A stretch of DNA of 64,000 nucleotides from Paraburkholderia elongata (GCF_013177735.1 NZ_WOEZ01000044.1:62001-126000); one strand, 5' to 3'. Shown: positions 24,468 to 34,295, numbered from the stretch's first letter. The notes: generated by a model from the sequence alone, not told the origin. Made by a program: numbers and translations.

Positions 24468-25451
24468 ATGACTCGTCCTGACATCGCTGGCTACTTCCGG
24501 TCGCGCTCCCGCGTGAGCCGTTGGGAACTCGTATTCTGGGCCGCCTGGCTCGGCCTTTTCTTTATTCCGGGCTGCAACCTGGTGCTGCTGTCGCAGATCC
24601 TGGCCTGGGGCCTATTTGCGCTCTCGCTGGATCTGCTGCTCGGCTACCGGGGCATCCCGTCGCTCGGTCACGCGGCCTTCTTCGGGATCGGCGCGTATAC
24701 GGCCGGCCTTCTCGGCCAGCACGGCTGGACCGAGCCGATCAGTGGCTTGTTGATAGCGGGCTTGACAGCGGGGCTTACGGGGCTCGTGACCGGTCGCATC
24801 GTGCGCAAGTTGCATGGCGTCGGCCTGCTGATGGTCACGCTCGGCCTCAACATGATCCTGTTCGACTTCGTGGATCGCTCCACGGGCCTCACCGGCGGGG
24901 ATGACGGGTTGCAAGGCATCGAGATCGCCCCCGTACTCGGCCTGTTCCGCTTCGACATGATCGGCCGCACCGCCTACCTGTACATATTCTTCGTTGTGCT
25001 GCTGTGCTTCCTGGGGGTACGCGCCCTCGTGAAATCATCCTTCGGACTGTCCCTGCTCGGCGCGCGAGAGAACCCGCGCCGGATGATCATGTTGGGCACG
25101 CCGATCGAGCACGACGTCACCGTCGTATTCGGCCTGTCGGCCATGCTAGCTGGGATTGCGGGTGCGCTGCTAACCCAGGCCGGCCAGTTCGTGTCGCCCG
25201 AAGCGTTGGCGTTTACGCGTTCGGCCGACGTGCTGGTGATGCTTGTGATAGGCGGTACCGGCATCCTGTACGGCGGCTTCATCGGTGCGACGGTGTTCAT
25301 CTTGCTGCGCGACCTGCTATCGGCGTTCAACCCGATCTACTGGTACTTCTGGATCGGGCTGTTGCTGGTGCTGATCGTAGCGACGTTCCGCAAGGGCGTG
25401 CTTCCCACGCTTGTCGGCCGTGTGGAGCAATTGCGAGGGAGGCGGGCATGA
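24468..25451 (+). CDS. ABC transporter permease, LivM type
   Basis: 327 aa, polytopic, with the LivM core (LSLDLLLGYRGIPSLGHAAF and GIGAYTAGLL). It pairs with the LivH-type permease. Its stop overlaps the start of the next ATPase gene as ATGA, so translation is coupled. Confidence 0.9.
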   Translation: MTRPDIAGYFRSRSRVSRWELVFWAAWLGLFFIPGCNLVLLSQILAWGLFALSLDLLLGYRGIPSLGHAAFFGIGAYTAGLLGQHGWTEPISGLLIAGLTAGLTGLVTGRIVRKLHGVGLLMVTLGLNMILFDFVDRSTGLTGGDDGLQGIEIAPVLGLFRFDMIGRTAYLYIFFVVLLCFLGVRALVKSSFGLSLLGARENPRRMIMLGTPIEHDVTVVFGLSAMLAGIAGALLTQAGQFVSPEALAFTRSADVLVMLVIGGTGILYGGFIGATVFILLRDLLSAFNPIYWYFWIGLLLVLIVATFRKGVLPTLVGRVEQLRGRRA

Positions 25452-26194
25452 GCGCCGATATTGTGCTGCAGACGAGAGACCTGAAGATGGCGTTCGGCGG
25501 GCTGAAAATCTTCGACCGGCTGAATTTTTCGATGCGGCGCGGCGAGCGCCACGCGATCATCGGGCCGAACGGCGCGGGTAAGAGCACTTTCGTGAACCTG
25601 GTGACAGGCTTGCTCAAGCCAACGGCGGGGCATCTACTGCTCGACGGCCGCGACGTAACGGATACCACGCCGCATCAGCGCGTGCGGTACGGTCTCGTGC
25701 GTACGTTTCAGATCAATACACTGTTCCCCGCACTGAACCCTTTGGAGTCCGTGGTGCTGGCGCTGTGTCAACGCCAAGGACTCGCGCGCCCATCGTGGCG
25801 TCCTGTCAGCCGCATGACGAGCCAGATCGATGAAGCGTCTGCGCTACTCAATCGCTTCGGCCTGCTTGACGCCGCGCTCACCCCTACTCAGACGCTGTCG
25901 TACGGTGAGCAGCGCGTGCTCGAGGTTGTGCTCGCCTTCGCCATGCGGCCGCGCGTGCTGTTGCTCGACGAACCGGCCGCCGGTTTGTCCACTGCTCAGG
26001 GCGTGGCACTCTTCGACCAGTTGTCGAACCTGGCGGGCGAGACGACGGTCCTCTTCATCGAGCACGACATGCACCTTGTGTTTCGTTATGCCGATCGCGT
26101 TTCGGTGTTCGCAGGTGGCGACATGATCGCTCAGGGAACGCCCGACGAAGTGCGTGCGGATGAACGCGTGAGGAAAGCTTACCTTGGAAGCTAA
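25448..26194 (+). CDS. ABC transporter ATP-binding protein, LivG type
   Basis: 248 aa. Walker A is GPNGAGKST, the signature is LSYGEQR, and Walker B ends in LLLDEPAAGL. The H-loop His is in FIEHDMHLVF. It drives uptake together with the LivF-type ATPase downstream. The start codon overlaps the LivM stop. Confidence 0.92.
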   Translation: MSADIVLQTRDLKMAFGGLKIFDRLNFSMRRGERHAIIGPNGAGKSTFVNLVTGLLKPTAGHLLLDGRDVTDTTPHQRVRYGLVRTFQINTLFPALNPLESVVLALCQRQGLARPSWRPVSRMTSQIDEASALLNRFGLLDAALTPTQTLSYGEQRVLEVVLAFAMRPRVLLLDEPAAGLSTAQGVALFDQLSNLAGETTVLFIEHDMHLVFRYADRVSVFAGGDMIAQGTPDEVRADERVRKAYLGS

Positions 26195-26198
26195 GGAT

Positions 26199-26993
26199 AT
26201 GACCGTCTCGCCCGATGCCGCGACAGGCGCCAGCGCGAGTGCGAATGCGAGCGCGCCCGGCATGGAGAGGTACGAGCCCGCGGCATCGAAGCGGGCGCTA
26301 CTTGAGTTGCGCGGGCTGTGCGCAGGTTATGGGCCCGCCCGCGTGCTGCACGACCTGGACCTCTCGGTGCACCGTGGGGAAACGCTGGTCGTGATCGGCC
26401 GCAACGGCGTCGGCAAGACCACGCTGATCGAATCGATTATCGGCCTCACGACACACCATGCGGGCGAGATCTGGTTCGATGGCAAGCGCATCGACGGCCT
26501 GCCTGCGCATCTGCGCAATCGCCACGGCATCGCTTGGGTGCCGCAGCAGCGAGAGATTTTTTCATCGCTGACCGTCGAGGAAAACCTGACCGTCGTGCAC
26601 CGCGAGGGTACGTGGGACACTGAGCGCGTCTACAGCCTGTTTCCCCGGCTCGAGGAGCGTCGACGCAACTACGGCAACCAGCTTTCCGGCGGCGAACAGC
26701 AAATGCTCGCGCTCGGACGGGCCCTGATGACCAACCCGTCACTGCTCCTGCTCGACGAGCCTGTTGAAGGGCTCGCCCCTCTGATCGTGCAGGAGATGCT
26801 CACTGCCATCGATCGTATGCAGCTCCAAAGCGATATGACGATCGTGCTGGTCGAGCAGAAGTTCGACCTCGCACTTGCCCACTCGGAGCGCTGCGCCGTG
26901 ATCGATCACGGCAGCGTCGTGCACAGCGGGTTGAGTAGCGAACTACTCGGCAACCCGCGGCTGATGGACCGCCTTCTTGGCGTCTCCGCTTGA
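26199..26993 (+). CDS. ABC transporter ATP-binding protein, LivF type
   Basis: 264 aa. Walker A is GRNGVGKTT, the signature is LSGGEQQ, Walker B is LLLDEPVEGL. An Ala-rich N-terminal extension of about 30 aa precedes the domain. The ATG at 26199 follows GGAAGCTAAGGA, and an in-frame TTG at 26184 is less likely. It completes a five-part importer. Confidence 0.9.
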   Translation: MTVSPDAATGASASANASAPGMERYEPAASKRALLELRGLCAGYGPARVLHDLDLSVHRGETLVVIGRNGVGKTTLIESIIGLTTHHAGEIWFDGKRIDGLPAHLRNRHGIAWVPQQREIFSSLTVEENLTVVHREGTWDTERVYSLFPRLEERRRNYGNQLSGGEQQMLALGRALMTNPSLLLLDEPVEGLAPLIVQEMLTAIDRMQLQSDMTIVLVEQKFDLALAHSERCAVIDHGSVVHSGLSSELLGNPRLMDRLLGVSA

Positions 26994-27132
26994 CCCGCAT
27001 GTTGATTCTATCGATGAAGTCGCGTCTTCTGCGCTCGAACCGTCGCCCGCAGGAGTTCGAAGCGCGTCCTTTCGTCGACATGTCGCCGTTCGACTCGCGG
27101 CGGTAACCCAATCTATAGGAAGAGTGGTAGCT

Positions 27133-28119
27133 ATGATCATCGTATTCGGCGGCACCGGTATGCTCGGACAGCACACGGCCCTCGATCTTATCGAGAACGG
27201 CGAGCGTGTGGTCGTCACAGGCATGCGGCGACACGCACCGCTGCTCATGGCGGACGCCGTTGAGCGCAAGCAGGCGTTCGTCGAGTATCTCGATCTTACG
27301 GACCCCTACGCGGTGATGGGCGTGGTGGCGAAGTACAAACCCAAGGTCGTCGTCGACACTTCGGGATATGCGCCAAAGCTGCTGGCGCCTTCGGCTGAAG
27401 TACGAGCGCGTGTCACTGCGGAGCTGAACCTGCTCGAGGCAGCGAAGCTGAACGGCGTCGAGCGGGTCGTGCTCACCAGTTCGTCGGATGCCTATTGGGG
27501 GCTTGGCCCCGAATGCATGCCTTTGAAGGAGGACATGCCGGTGCCCCTGCAGGAAGACGACGACAACTTCATCGTGCAGTCGTGGGCCAAAAAGACGCTC
27601 GAGGTCGTCGCCAATTTGTACCGGCGCCAGGAAGGTCTGAACATCGTGACCGTGCGATGCAGCGGCATGTTCGGACCCGCCTATCGCACGTTCCTCAACC
27701 TGCCCAGTCGCCTCATCAAGGCGGGCCTTTCTGGAGCCACGCCTGATTTTTCAAAGGGCGGCGGGGTGCCTGTGGAGAGCGACGGTTACGACCAGACGTA
27801 CGTGAAAGATATCGCATACGGCATGGGCCTCATTGTTCGAGCGCCGACATTGCAGCACCATATCTACAACCTCGGGAGCGGACGTGCAACGAGCTATGGG
27901 GAGATTGCGCGCGCCGTGGAGAAGGCGATTCCCGGCTTCGAGATCCGGCTGCGACCCGCGGCGCAGCCGTCGGAGGTCGGTCCGGGCCGCGAGGTGAGCA
28001 TGGGCAACTTCTACATGGACATTTCGCGCATCGGCCACGAACTTGGCTATGCGCCGAGATATTCCATGGAGCGCGCGATTGCGGAGTACGCCGACTGGCT
28101 GCGCACCCACGAGATGTGA
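27133..28119 (+). CDS. NAD-dependent epimerase/dehydratase family protein with altered active site
   Basis: 328-aa extended SDR fold: the start MIIVFGGTGMLGQHTA carries the GxxGxxG dinucleotide motif, and SSSDAYWG is the catalytic Ser region. Where family members have YxxxK, this protein reads QSWAKKTLE, so the Tyr appears to be replaced, which could mean a changed chemistry or a non-enzymatic role. It lies 139 bp after the ABC genes on the same strand and may be co-transcribed. A role on a sugar nucleotide is not supported by the neighbours. The substrate is unknown. Confidence 0.78.
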   Translation: MIIVFGGTGMLGQHTALDLIENGERVVVTGMRRHAPLLMADAVERKQAFVEYLDLTDPYAVMGVVAKYKPKVVVDTSGYAPKLLAPSAEVRARVTAELNLLEAAKLNGVERVVLTSSSDAYWGLGPECMPLKEDMPVPLQEDDDNFIVQSWAKKTLEVVANLYRRQEGLNIVTVRCSGMFGPAYRTFLNLPSRLIKAGLSGATPDFSKGGGVPVESDGYDQTYVKDIAYGMGLIVRAPTLQHHIYNLGSGRATSYGEIARAVEKAIPGFEIRLRPAAQPSEVGPGREVSMGNFYMDISRIGHELGYAPRYSMERAIAEYADWLRTHEM

Positions 28120-28275
28120 CGTCAAGGAAGAAGGACGGAAGACTGTCTTGAACACGCCGAGGTGATCGTCTTCTTCGCCCAGAGCCGCCGAACCGGATGT
28201 TGAAACGGGCGAGGGCAGCGCCGCTGGCAAACCGCCATAGCGGCGCTGATTCGGAGAAAGGCTGGAAACCAGGTT

Positions 28276-29406
28276 TCAACCTCTGCCGAGCGCGATATAC
28301 CGCTCGAGGTGATGATCCTCATCCCCCAGTTGATGGTCGATCATCACGAGCCGCTTCGCATAGTGAGCCAGCGGCAACTCCCACGTCATGCCGATACCGC
28401 CATGCAACTGAATACATTCCTCGGCGACTAGTGCCCCAATCCTGCCAATACTGTATTTCGCCGCCGAAACCGCCCGTTCCCGCACGGTGCGCTCAGCCCC
28501 AAGCGCGGCAGCCGCGTTGATCACCGCCGATCGCGCCTGCTCGATCTCAAGCAGCAGGTCTGCCATCCGATGTTGCAATGCCTGGAAGCTGCCGATCGGC
28601 ACGCCGAACTGCTTGCGTGTGCGCAAGTATTCAAGCGTGTAGTCTTTCGCGACGTCCATCGCGCCGACCGCTTCGGAGCACAAGGCAAGCACGCCGCAAC
28701 TGATCGCGTATTCGAGCGTCGCAAAACCTTCGCCGGCCGTGCCGAGCAATGCGTCGTCGGCCAGTGTGACGTTGTCGAATGAGACCTCGGCCGCGCGGCC
28801 GCCGTCGATCTTGCGATAGCCGCGCACGCTGACACCCGCGGCGTCGCGAGGCACGAGAAAGAGCGTGATGCCGGCTTCTTCATCGTCGGCACCGTCCGTG
28901 CGCGCGGAGACGAGAAAGAGCGAAGCGTTCTCGCCTTGCTGAACGACCGCTTTCGCGCCATTCAGCTTCCACTCGCCGCCGTTGCGTTCTGCGCGAGTCG
29001 TCACGCGTGATAGTTCGTAGTGGCCTTCCGGCTCGCCGTGCGCGAGCGCAACGATCCGGGATCCGTCGATCAAATCGGCAAGCGCAGCCTTTTGCGTTTC
29101 ATTGCCGCCACGCGTGATCGCCTGGCCGACGACTAGCGTATCGAGAAACGGCTCGACCACGAGCCCGCGACCCAGACTCTCGAAGACGACCGCGATATCG
29201 AAGCCGCCGCCGCCAAAGCCACCCTCCGTTTCGTCGAACAACGCGCCGATAATGCCGAGTTCTGCGAATCGATTCCAAAGGTCGGCGCTGAAGCCTTCCG
29301 CCGAGCGTGCAATCCGGTCGCGCGTTTCGAAGCCGTATTGCTCAGTGACAAAACGGTTGAGCGTATCCGCCAGCATGCGGCGGTCTTCGGTATGCTGAAA
29401 ATTCAT
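28276..29406 (-). CDS. Acyl-CoA dehydrogenase, PimD-like small subunit
   Basis: 376 aa with the acyl-CoA dehydrogenase architecture: N-terminal helices, a flavin-binding beta domain (VALAHGEPEGHYELSRV), and a C-terminal helical domain (RKQFGVPIGSFQALQHRMAD, CIQLHGGIGMTWE). It lies 12 bp downstream of a second, larger dehydrogenase gene. Such unequal pairs act as heteromers, as in the pimeloyl-CoA dehydrogenase PimC/PimD of Rhodopseudomonas. A dicarboxyl-CoA or branched-acyl substrate is inferred from that resemblance. Confidence 0.82.
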   Translation of the reverse strand: MNFQHTEDRRMLADTLNRFVTEQYGFETRDRIARSAEGFSADLWNRFAELGIIGALFDETEGGFGGGGFDIAVVFESLGRGLVVEPFLDTLVVGQAITRGGNETQKAALADLIDGSRIVALAHGEPEGHYELSRVTTRAERNGGEWKLNGAKAVVQQGENASLFLVSARTDGADDEEAGITLFLVPRDAAGVSVRGYRKIDGGRAAEVSFDNVTLADDALLGTAGEGFATLEYAISCGVLALCSEAVGAMDVAKDYTLEYLRTRKQFGVPIGSFQALQHRMADLLLEIEQARSAVINAAAALGAERTVRERAVSAAKYSIGRIGALVAEECIQLHGGIGMTWELPLAHYAKRLVMIDHQLGDEDHHLERYIALGRG

Positions 29407-29418
29407 GGCGTGTGCCCC

Positions 29419-30627
29419 TTACAGTCCCAGGATCATTTTGGAAATGATGTTCTTCTGGATTTCGTTGGAGCCGCCGAAGATCGACAGCTTGCGGTTGTTG
29501 AAGTAAAGCGAGGCGGCGCTCGCCGCTTCGTCGGGGCCGACTGGTGTGCCTTCGAAACCATCGTACAAGGCTTCCTCGACGAACGGCTGCGCATACGGCC
29601 CCATCGCGCGGCGTGTGAGCGAGGAGATTTCCTGGCGGATCTCAGTGCCGCGAATCTTCAGCATCGAACTCTCTGCGCCCGGCACGCCGCCGCCGGCCAC
29701 CGCCGCGATCACGCGCAGGTTGGTGGTCTTCATGTTCTCCAGATCGATCTCGACGCGCGCCATGCGTGCGGCAAACGAAGGATCATCCGCCAGTGGCCGG
29801 CCGTTGCGCTGCTGTTTCGCGGCGATCTTGCGCAGCCGATTAAACGCGGCCACCGAGAAGCCGACGCCCGCGATATTGGTGCGTTCATACGTGAGCAGGT
29901 ATTTGGCGTAGGTCCAGCCCTTGTTCTCTTCGCCCACGATGTTCTCGACGGGCACGCGTACGTCCGTGAAAAACACTTCGTTGACTTCGTGCTCGCCATC
30001 GAGCGTGATGATCGGGCGCACTTCGACGCCTGGCGTATTCATGTCGATCAGCAGGAAGCTGATGCCTTCCTGCTTGCGCACGTCGGTGGCGCTGCGCACG
30101 AGGCAGAAGATCATGTTCGCGTAGTGGCCGAGCGTGGTCCACGTCTTCTGGCCGTTGACGATGTAGTGCTCGCCTTGCGCGTCGCTGCCGCGTACCGCGG
30201 TGGTCTTGACCGAGGCGAGGTCCGAGCCCGCGCCCGGTTCCGAGTAGCCTTGGCACCACCAGTCCGAGCCATCGAGAATGCGCGGTAACCAGTGGTGTTT
30301 TTGCGCCTCGTTGCCGTATTTGATTAGCACCGGGCCGAGCATGTTGACGCCGAACGGCACGACACGCGGTGCGCCCGCCAATGCGCATTCATTCTCGAAG
30401 ATAAATTTCTGCACAGCGTTCCAGCCCGGGCCGCCGTACTCAGTCGGCCAATGATTGGCGAGCCAGCCTTGCGCGTTGAGAATCGCGTGCCACTCGGCCA
30501 TGTCGTCGCGCGTGAGGCGGCGGCCGCCGTGTACTTTGTCGGCGAGACGCTGCGGGAGCTTGTCGCGCAAAAAACGCTGCACCTCGGTGCGAAAAGCCTC
30601 TTCTTCAGGTGTGAAGTTCAGATCCAT
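29419..30627 (-). CDS. Acyl-CoA dehydrogenase, PimC-like large subunit
   Basis: 402 aa. Flavin-binding segment WCQGYSEPGAGSDLASV is followed by VNGQKTWTT, both standard for the family. The C-terminal FGGSNEIQKNIISK is the conserved end. It resembles PimC-type large subunits and is immediately upstream of the small subunit. Start taken at the ATG giving MDLNFTPEEEAFRTEV. It follows the bifunctional hydratase/dehydrogenase gene by about 100 bp on the same strand. Confidence 0.85.
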   Translation of the reverse strand: MDLNFTPEEEAFRTEVQRFLRDKLPQRLADKVHGGRRLTRDDMAEWHAILNAQGWLANHWPTEYGGPGWNAVQKFIFENECALAGAPRVVPFGVNMLGPVLIKYGNEAQKHHWLPRILDGSDWWCQGYSEPGAGSDLASVKTTAVRGSDAQGEHYIVNGQKTWTTLGHYANMIFCLVRSATDVRKQEGISFLLIDMNTPGVEVRPIITLDGEHEVNEVFFTDVRVPVENIVGEENKGWTYAKYLLTYERTNIAGVGFSVAAFNRLRKIAAKQQRNGRPLADDPSFAARMARVEIDLENMKTTNLRVIAAVAGGGVPGAESSMLKIRGTEIRQEISSLTRRAMGPYAQPFVEEALYDGFEGTPVGPDEAASAASLYFNNRKLSIFGGSNEIQKNIISKMILGL

Positions 30628-30726
30628 AGCGGGTTCTTTCCTCGATATTCAATGGGTCAGCGAACCGGTGGACCGACGGGCGATCAGGCCGCCATCGGCC
30701 GAGAATGCTCCAAATGACGTGCCGTC

Positions 30727-32847
30727 TCAAGCTGACTGATTGAGGCTCGCGAAATCGGCACCGCGCTCAACCAGTTCGACCAGCAGCGGCGACGCTTGCC
30801 AGAACAGCGGGTCTTCTTTGGCGAACTCGCGGATGTCCGCGAGAACCGTGGCGAGGCCCACCGTATCGGCGTATTTCATCGGACCGCCGCGATAACGCGG
30901 AAAGCCGTAGCCATAGAGGAAGGTCACGTCGACATCGAGCGGCCGAAGTGCGATGCCTTCATGCACGACGTTGGCGCCTTCGTTGATCATCGCGGCCATG
31001 TAGCGGCGCATGATTTCTTCGTCGGTGAAAGTGCGTGGCGTGACACCGGCGCGTTCACGCTCGGCTTCGATGATGGCCTCGACCTTGGGGTCCGGCGTGC
31101 CGGTGCGCGAACCTTCGGGGTACAGATAAAAACCACAGCCGGTCTTCTGGCCGAACCAGCCGCGTTCGCAAAGACGGTCGGCGATCTGCACGTAGCGTGC
31201 TTCGGGGTTTCGCGTGGCGGCGCGCCGCTTGCGCGTCGCCCAGCCAATGTCGCCGCCCGCCAGATCGACCACCTGGAATGGACCCATCGGGAAGCCGAAC
31301 GCACGCACTGCCGCATCGATCTGATAGGGCGACGCGCCGTCTTCCATCATCGCGTCCGCCGCGCTGCGATACACCGCCAGCACGCGATTGCCGATGAAAC
31401 CGTCGCACACGCCGGCACGCACCGGCGTTTTGCGCAGCTTCTTCGCGAGTTCGAACGCAGTGGCGACCACGTCCGCGCTGACCTGCTTCGGCACCACCAC
31501 TTCCAGCAGCTTCATGATGTTGGCGGGGGAGAAGAAGTGCAGGCCGATCACGTCCGCGGGGCGTGAAATGCTGGCCGCAATCGCGTCGATGTCGAGATAC
31601 GACGTGTTGGTGGCCAGCACCGCGCCGGCTTTGCAGACACGATCGAGTTCGGCGAACACGGCCTTTTTCACCGACAGGTCTTCAAATACGGCTTCGATCA
31701 CCAGATCGGCGTCGGCGAGTGCGTCGTACGAGGTGCTGCCATGCCAGCGCGTCATCACGTCGGCTTTCTTCTGCGCACTCATGCGGCCTTTGGCGATCAG
31801 GCCGTCGTAGACTTTTTCGATGTGCGCGCGGCCGCGTGCGAGCGACGCGTCGTCGCGTTCGATCATCGTCACCGGCAAGCCTGCATCGAGCACCGCGACG
31901 GCGATACCCGCGCCCATCGTGCCGCCGCCCACCACGCCGATCTTGTTCAGCGCGCGTGGTTTTGCACTGCGTGTTTCGGGCGCTTTGAGCACTTCGCGTT
32001 CGGCAAAGAACGCGTGAATCAACCCGGCACGCTGCGGGCTGTCGATGCATTCCAGGAACAGTTTGCGTTCGAGCCGCAGGCCGTCTTCAAAAGGCTGTTC
32101 TACGGCGGCTTCTACGGCATCGACGATTTTGAGCGGGGAGAACAGACCGCGCGATTTCTTCGCCGTTTCCGCGCGAGCCGCGGCGACGGCGGCGAGGCTC
32201 GCGGCGCGGTCGCTCAGCGCTGCGGCATCGCGAGCGCGCCGCACGGGCGCGTGAGCGGCCAGCAGTTCGTGCACATAGGCGAGTCCTTCAGCGAGGATAT
32301 CGTCGCTGCTGCCGAGCCGGTCGATGAGGCCGAGCGCGAGCGCTTCTTTCGCGCCGGCGTGGCGGCCGCTCAGGATCAGGTCGAGGGCGGCCTGCGCGCC
32401 GATCAGGCGCGGCGTACGCTGCGTGCCGCCTGCGCCCGGCAGCAGGCCGAGTTGCACTTCGGGCAAACCGAGCTTCGCGCCATCCACCGCGAGCCGGTAG
32501 TGCGCCGCGAGGGCCACTTCCAGACCGCCACCGAGCGCGGCGCCGTGAATGGCCGCCACCACCGGCTTCGCACACGCCTCGATGCGGTCACACACGTCCG
32601 GCAGCGACGGCGGCACCGGCGGCTTGCCGAACTCGCGAATGTCCGCACCCGCGATGAAGTTTCGCCCCGCGCCTACGATCAGCACCGCTTCGACGGCCTT
32701 GTCGGCATCCGCGGCTTCAATGGCGGCGAGCAGGCCGCGCCGCACGTCGGCGGACAAGGCGTTGACTGGCGCGTGGTCGATCGTGACTAGCAGGACTTTG
32801 CCGCGCAATTCGCGCATGACAACGTCGGCGGAAGGGGTGAGGGTCAT
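30727..32847 (-). CDS. Bifunctional enoyl-CoA hydratase / 3-hydroxyacyl-CoA dehydrogenase (PimF/FadB-like)
   Basis: 706 aa. The N-terminal third is a crotonase (AGRNFIAGADIREFG, HGAALGGGLEVALAAHYRLA, with LPEVQLGLLPGAGGTQR). The next part is the NAD-binding 3-hydroxyacyl-CoA dehydrogenase (IGVVGGGTMGAGIAVAVLD), and then two C-terminal helical domains (GFIGNRVL, YGYGFPRYRGGPMKYAD). It performs two successive beta-oxidation steps. First gene of the three-gene operon with the dehydrogenase pair and divergent from a LysR regulator. GGAGAC precedes the ATG. Confidence 0.92.
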   Translation of the reverse strand: MTLTPSADVVMRELRGKVLLVTIDHAPVNALSADVRRGLLAAIEAADADKAVEAVLIVGAGRNFIAGADIREFGKPPVPPSLPDVCDRIEACAKPVVAAIHGAALGGGLEVALAAHYRLAVDGAKLGLPEVQLGLLPGAGGTQRTPRLIGAQAALDLILSGRHAGAKEALALGLIDRLGSSDDILAEGLAYVHELLAAHAPVRRARDAAALSDRAASLAAVAAARAETAKKSRGLFSPLKIVDAVEAAVEQPFEDGLRLERKLFLECIDSPQRAGLIHAFFAEREVLKAPETRSAKPRALNKIGVVGGGTMGAGIAVAVLDAGLPVTMIERDDASLARGRAHIEKVYDGLIAKGRMSAQKKADVMTRWHGSTSYDALADADLVIEAVFEDLSVKKAVFAELDRVCKAGAVLATNTSYLDIDAIAASISRPADVIGLHFFSPANIMKLLEVVVPKQVSADVVATAFELAKKLRKTPVRAGVCDGFIGNRVLAVYRSAADAMMEDGASPYQIDAAVRAFGFPMGPFQVVDLAGGDIGWATRKRRAATRNPEARYVQIADRLCERGWFGQKTGCGFYLYPEGSRTGTPDPKVEAIIEAERERAGVTPRTFTDEEIMRRYMAAMINEGANVVHEGIALRPLDVDVTFLYGYGFPRYRGGPMKYADTVGLATVLADIREFAKEDPLFWQASPLLVELVERGADFASLNQSA

Positions 32848-32945
32848 CGTGTCGTCTCCTGACTGTTTGTTACCGGGCCAAATCGGGGCAGATCAAGGCA
32901 CATCGGGTCTGGCGAATTCTCCGATTGTCGGTTGGTCAAGGTTTA

Positions 32946-32992
32946 TTGACAATTGCATAGTCCATTGACAGACTGTCAAAATTATTTTGACA
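32946..32992. promoter_or_regulatory. LysR operator candidate in the divergent promoter
   Basis: TTGACA occurs three times (32946, 32965, 32987), 19 and 22 bp apart, and the middle copy forms the perfect inverted repeat TTGACAGACTGTCAA (32965-32979). Spacing near two helical turns on one face suits a LysR tetramer. One of the hexamers may instead be a -35 element. Confidence 0.55.
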
Positions 32993-33003
32993 AAGGCCAT
33001 GTT

Positions 33004-33912
33004 ATGGACGTCAATTCGCTGACCCTGCTGGTTGATATCCTTGATGCGGGCAACCTGAGCGAAGCCGCGCGCCGGCTGAAAATGAGCCGTGCGAACGTGA
33101 GTTACCACTTGAACCAGCTGGAGCGCTCGATCGGGCTGCAACTGGTGAGGCGCACCACGCGCCGGGTCGAGCCGACCGAAATCGGTCTGCAGTTATACGA
33201 GCATGGCCGCACGATCCAGAACGCGCTGCTGGCCGCGCGCGAGTCGGTCACCACGCTTGGGCAGAGCTTGCAGGGGCGGGTGAGATTGAGTGTGCCGAGC
33301 GGCTACGGGCAGCTGGTGATGTCAGATTGGCTGATCGCGTTCAAGCGTCTTTACCCGGGCATCGTGCTGGATGTGATGTTCGAGAATCGCGTTGAGGATC
33401 TGATGCGCGACGAGGTCGACATTGCGGTGCGGGTGATGTCCGAACCGCCGCAGAATCTCGTCGCGCGCGACATGGGGCCGGTGCGATACGTTGCCTGCGC
33501 TTCGCCGGAGTTTGCCGAAAACCGTGGTATGCCAGTGCGGCTCGATGATCTGCGCACGGCACCGTTGATTACGTCGGCGGTGGTCGGCAGGCAGTTGCGC
33601 TTGGCGGCTTATCTGCGCGACGAGCGCCACGAAGTGCTGCTGGAGCCGACGATTATTTCCGAGAACTTTCTGTTCTTGCGCCAGGCGGTGCTGGCCGGCC
33701 TGGGCGTCGGTCTGGTGCCCGATTACGTGGTGCAGGACGACCTACGTCGTGGGGATGTGGTGACGGCGCTCGATGAATGGCGCTTAAGCATCTTCGGTAC
33801 GAATATGTACATGCTCTATATGCCGAATCGCCATCACACGCGGGCGGCGGCGAGTTTTATCGAGTTCATTCTGGAACAGGCGCGCGGAAGTGGAAGAGGG
33901 GTCGCAGCTTGA
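33004..33912 (+). CDS. LysR-family transcriptional regulator
   Basis: 302 aa. N-terminal winged HTH (LSEAARRLKMSRANVSYHLN, QLERSIGLQLVRRTTRRVEP), then a periplasmic-binding-like effector domain with LSVPSGYGQLVMSDWL and a C-terminus that is somewhat long. It is transcribed away from the pim-like operon and is its probable regulator. The ATG at 33004 starts the HTH correctly; an upstream in-frame ATG at 32953 lies inside the operator region. Confidence 0.9.
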   Translation: MDVNSLTLLVDILDAGNLSEAARRLKMSRANVSYHLNQLERSIGLQLVRRTTRRVEPTEIGLQLYEHGRTIQNALLAARESVTTLGQSLQGRVRLSVPSGYGQLVMSDWLIAFKRLYPGIVLDVMFENRVEDLMRDEVDIAVRVMSEPPQNLVARDMGPVRYVACASPEFAENRGMPVRLDDLRTAPLITSAVVGRQLRLAAYLRDERHEVLLEPTIISENFLFLRQAVLAGLGVGLVPDYVVQDDLRRGDVVTALDEWRLSIFGTNMYMLYMPNRHHTRAAASFIEFILEQARGSGRGVAA

Positions 33913-34106
33913 GCTGCAATGAAGCAATTTTTCTTCGGCGCGCTGATGGTCTGTGCGCGGCAGGGGAACGGAGCAAGGATGGACTCACCGCGTTGGCGTG
34001 CAGAAGAAAGCAGCACCAGCACCGTTGCCTCACTCACGGGTATGCTTAACAAAACGGCGAGATAGCCGTGCGCCTGGTAGCACATCAAACTTCAGGGGAG
34101 ACGGAA

Positions 34107-34295
34107 ATGAAATGGACAATCGCATTTCTCGCTCTGCTTGCAATCGCCATTGTCATTGTGTTGGTCTCGCGTCTTCCGGGCGAGGAAGCCATTCGCCTCG
34201 CCGGCTACGCGGCCACCGCGGGCTTCGCCGTACTGATCAGCTTCTTGATTCGCTGGCGCGCAAATCGCGCGCAACGAAACAAACGCGCGGGGTGA
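34107..34295 (+). CDS. Small membrane protein, two helices
   Basis: 62 aa. MKWTIAFLALLAIAIVIVLV is one hydrophobic helix and LAGYAATAGFAVLISFLI a second, with a basic C-terminus (RWRANRAQRNKRAG). GGGGAGACGGAA precedes the ATG, so translation is well supported. No family is recognised. It is isolated, about 195 bp past the LysR gene. Confidence 0.6.
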   Translation: MKWTIAFLALLAIAIVIVLVSRLPGEEAIRLAGYAATAGFAVLISFLIRWRANRAQRNKRAG

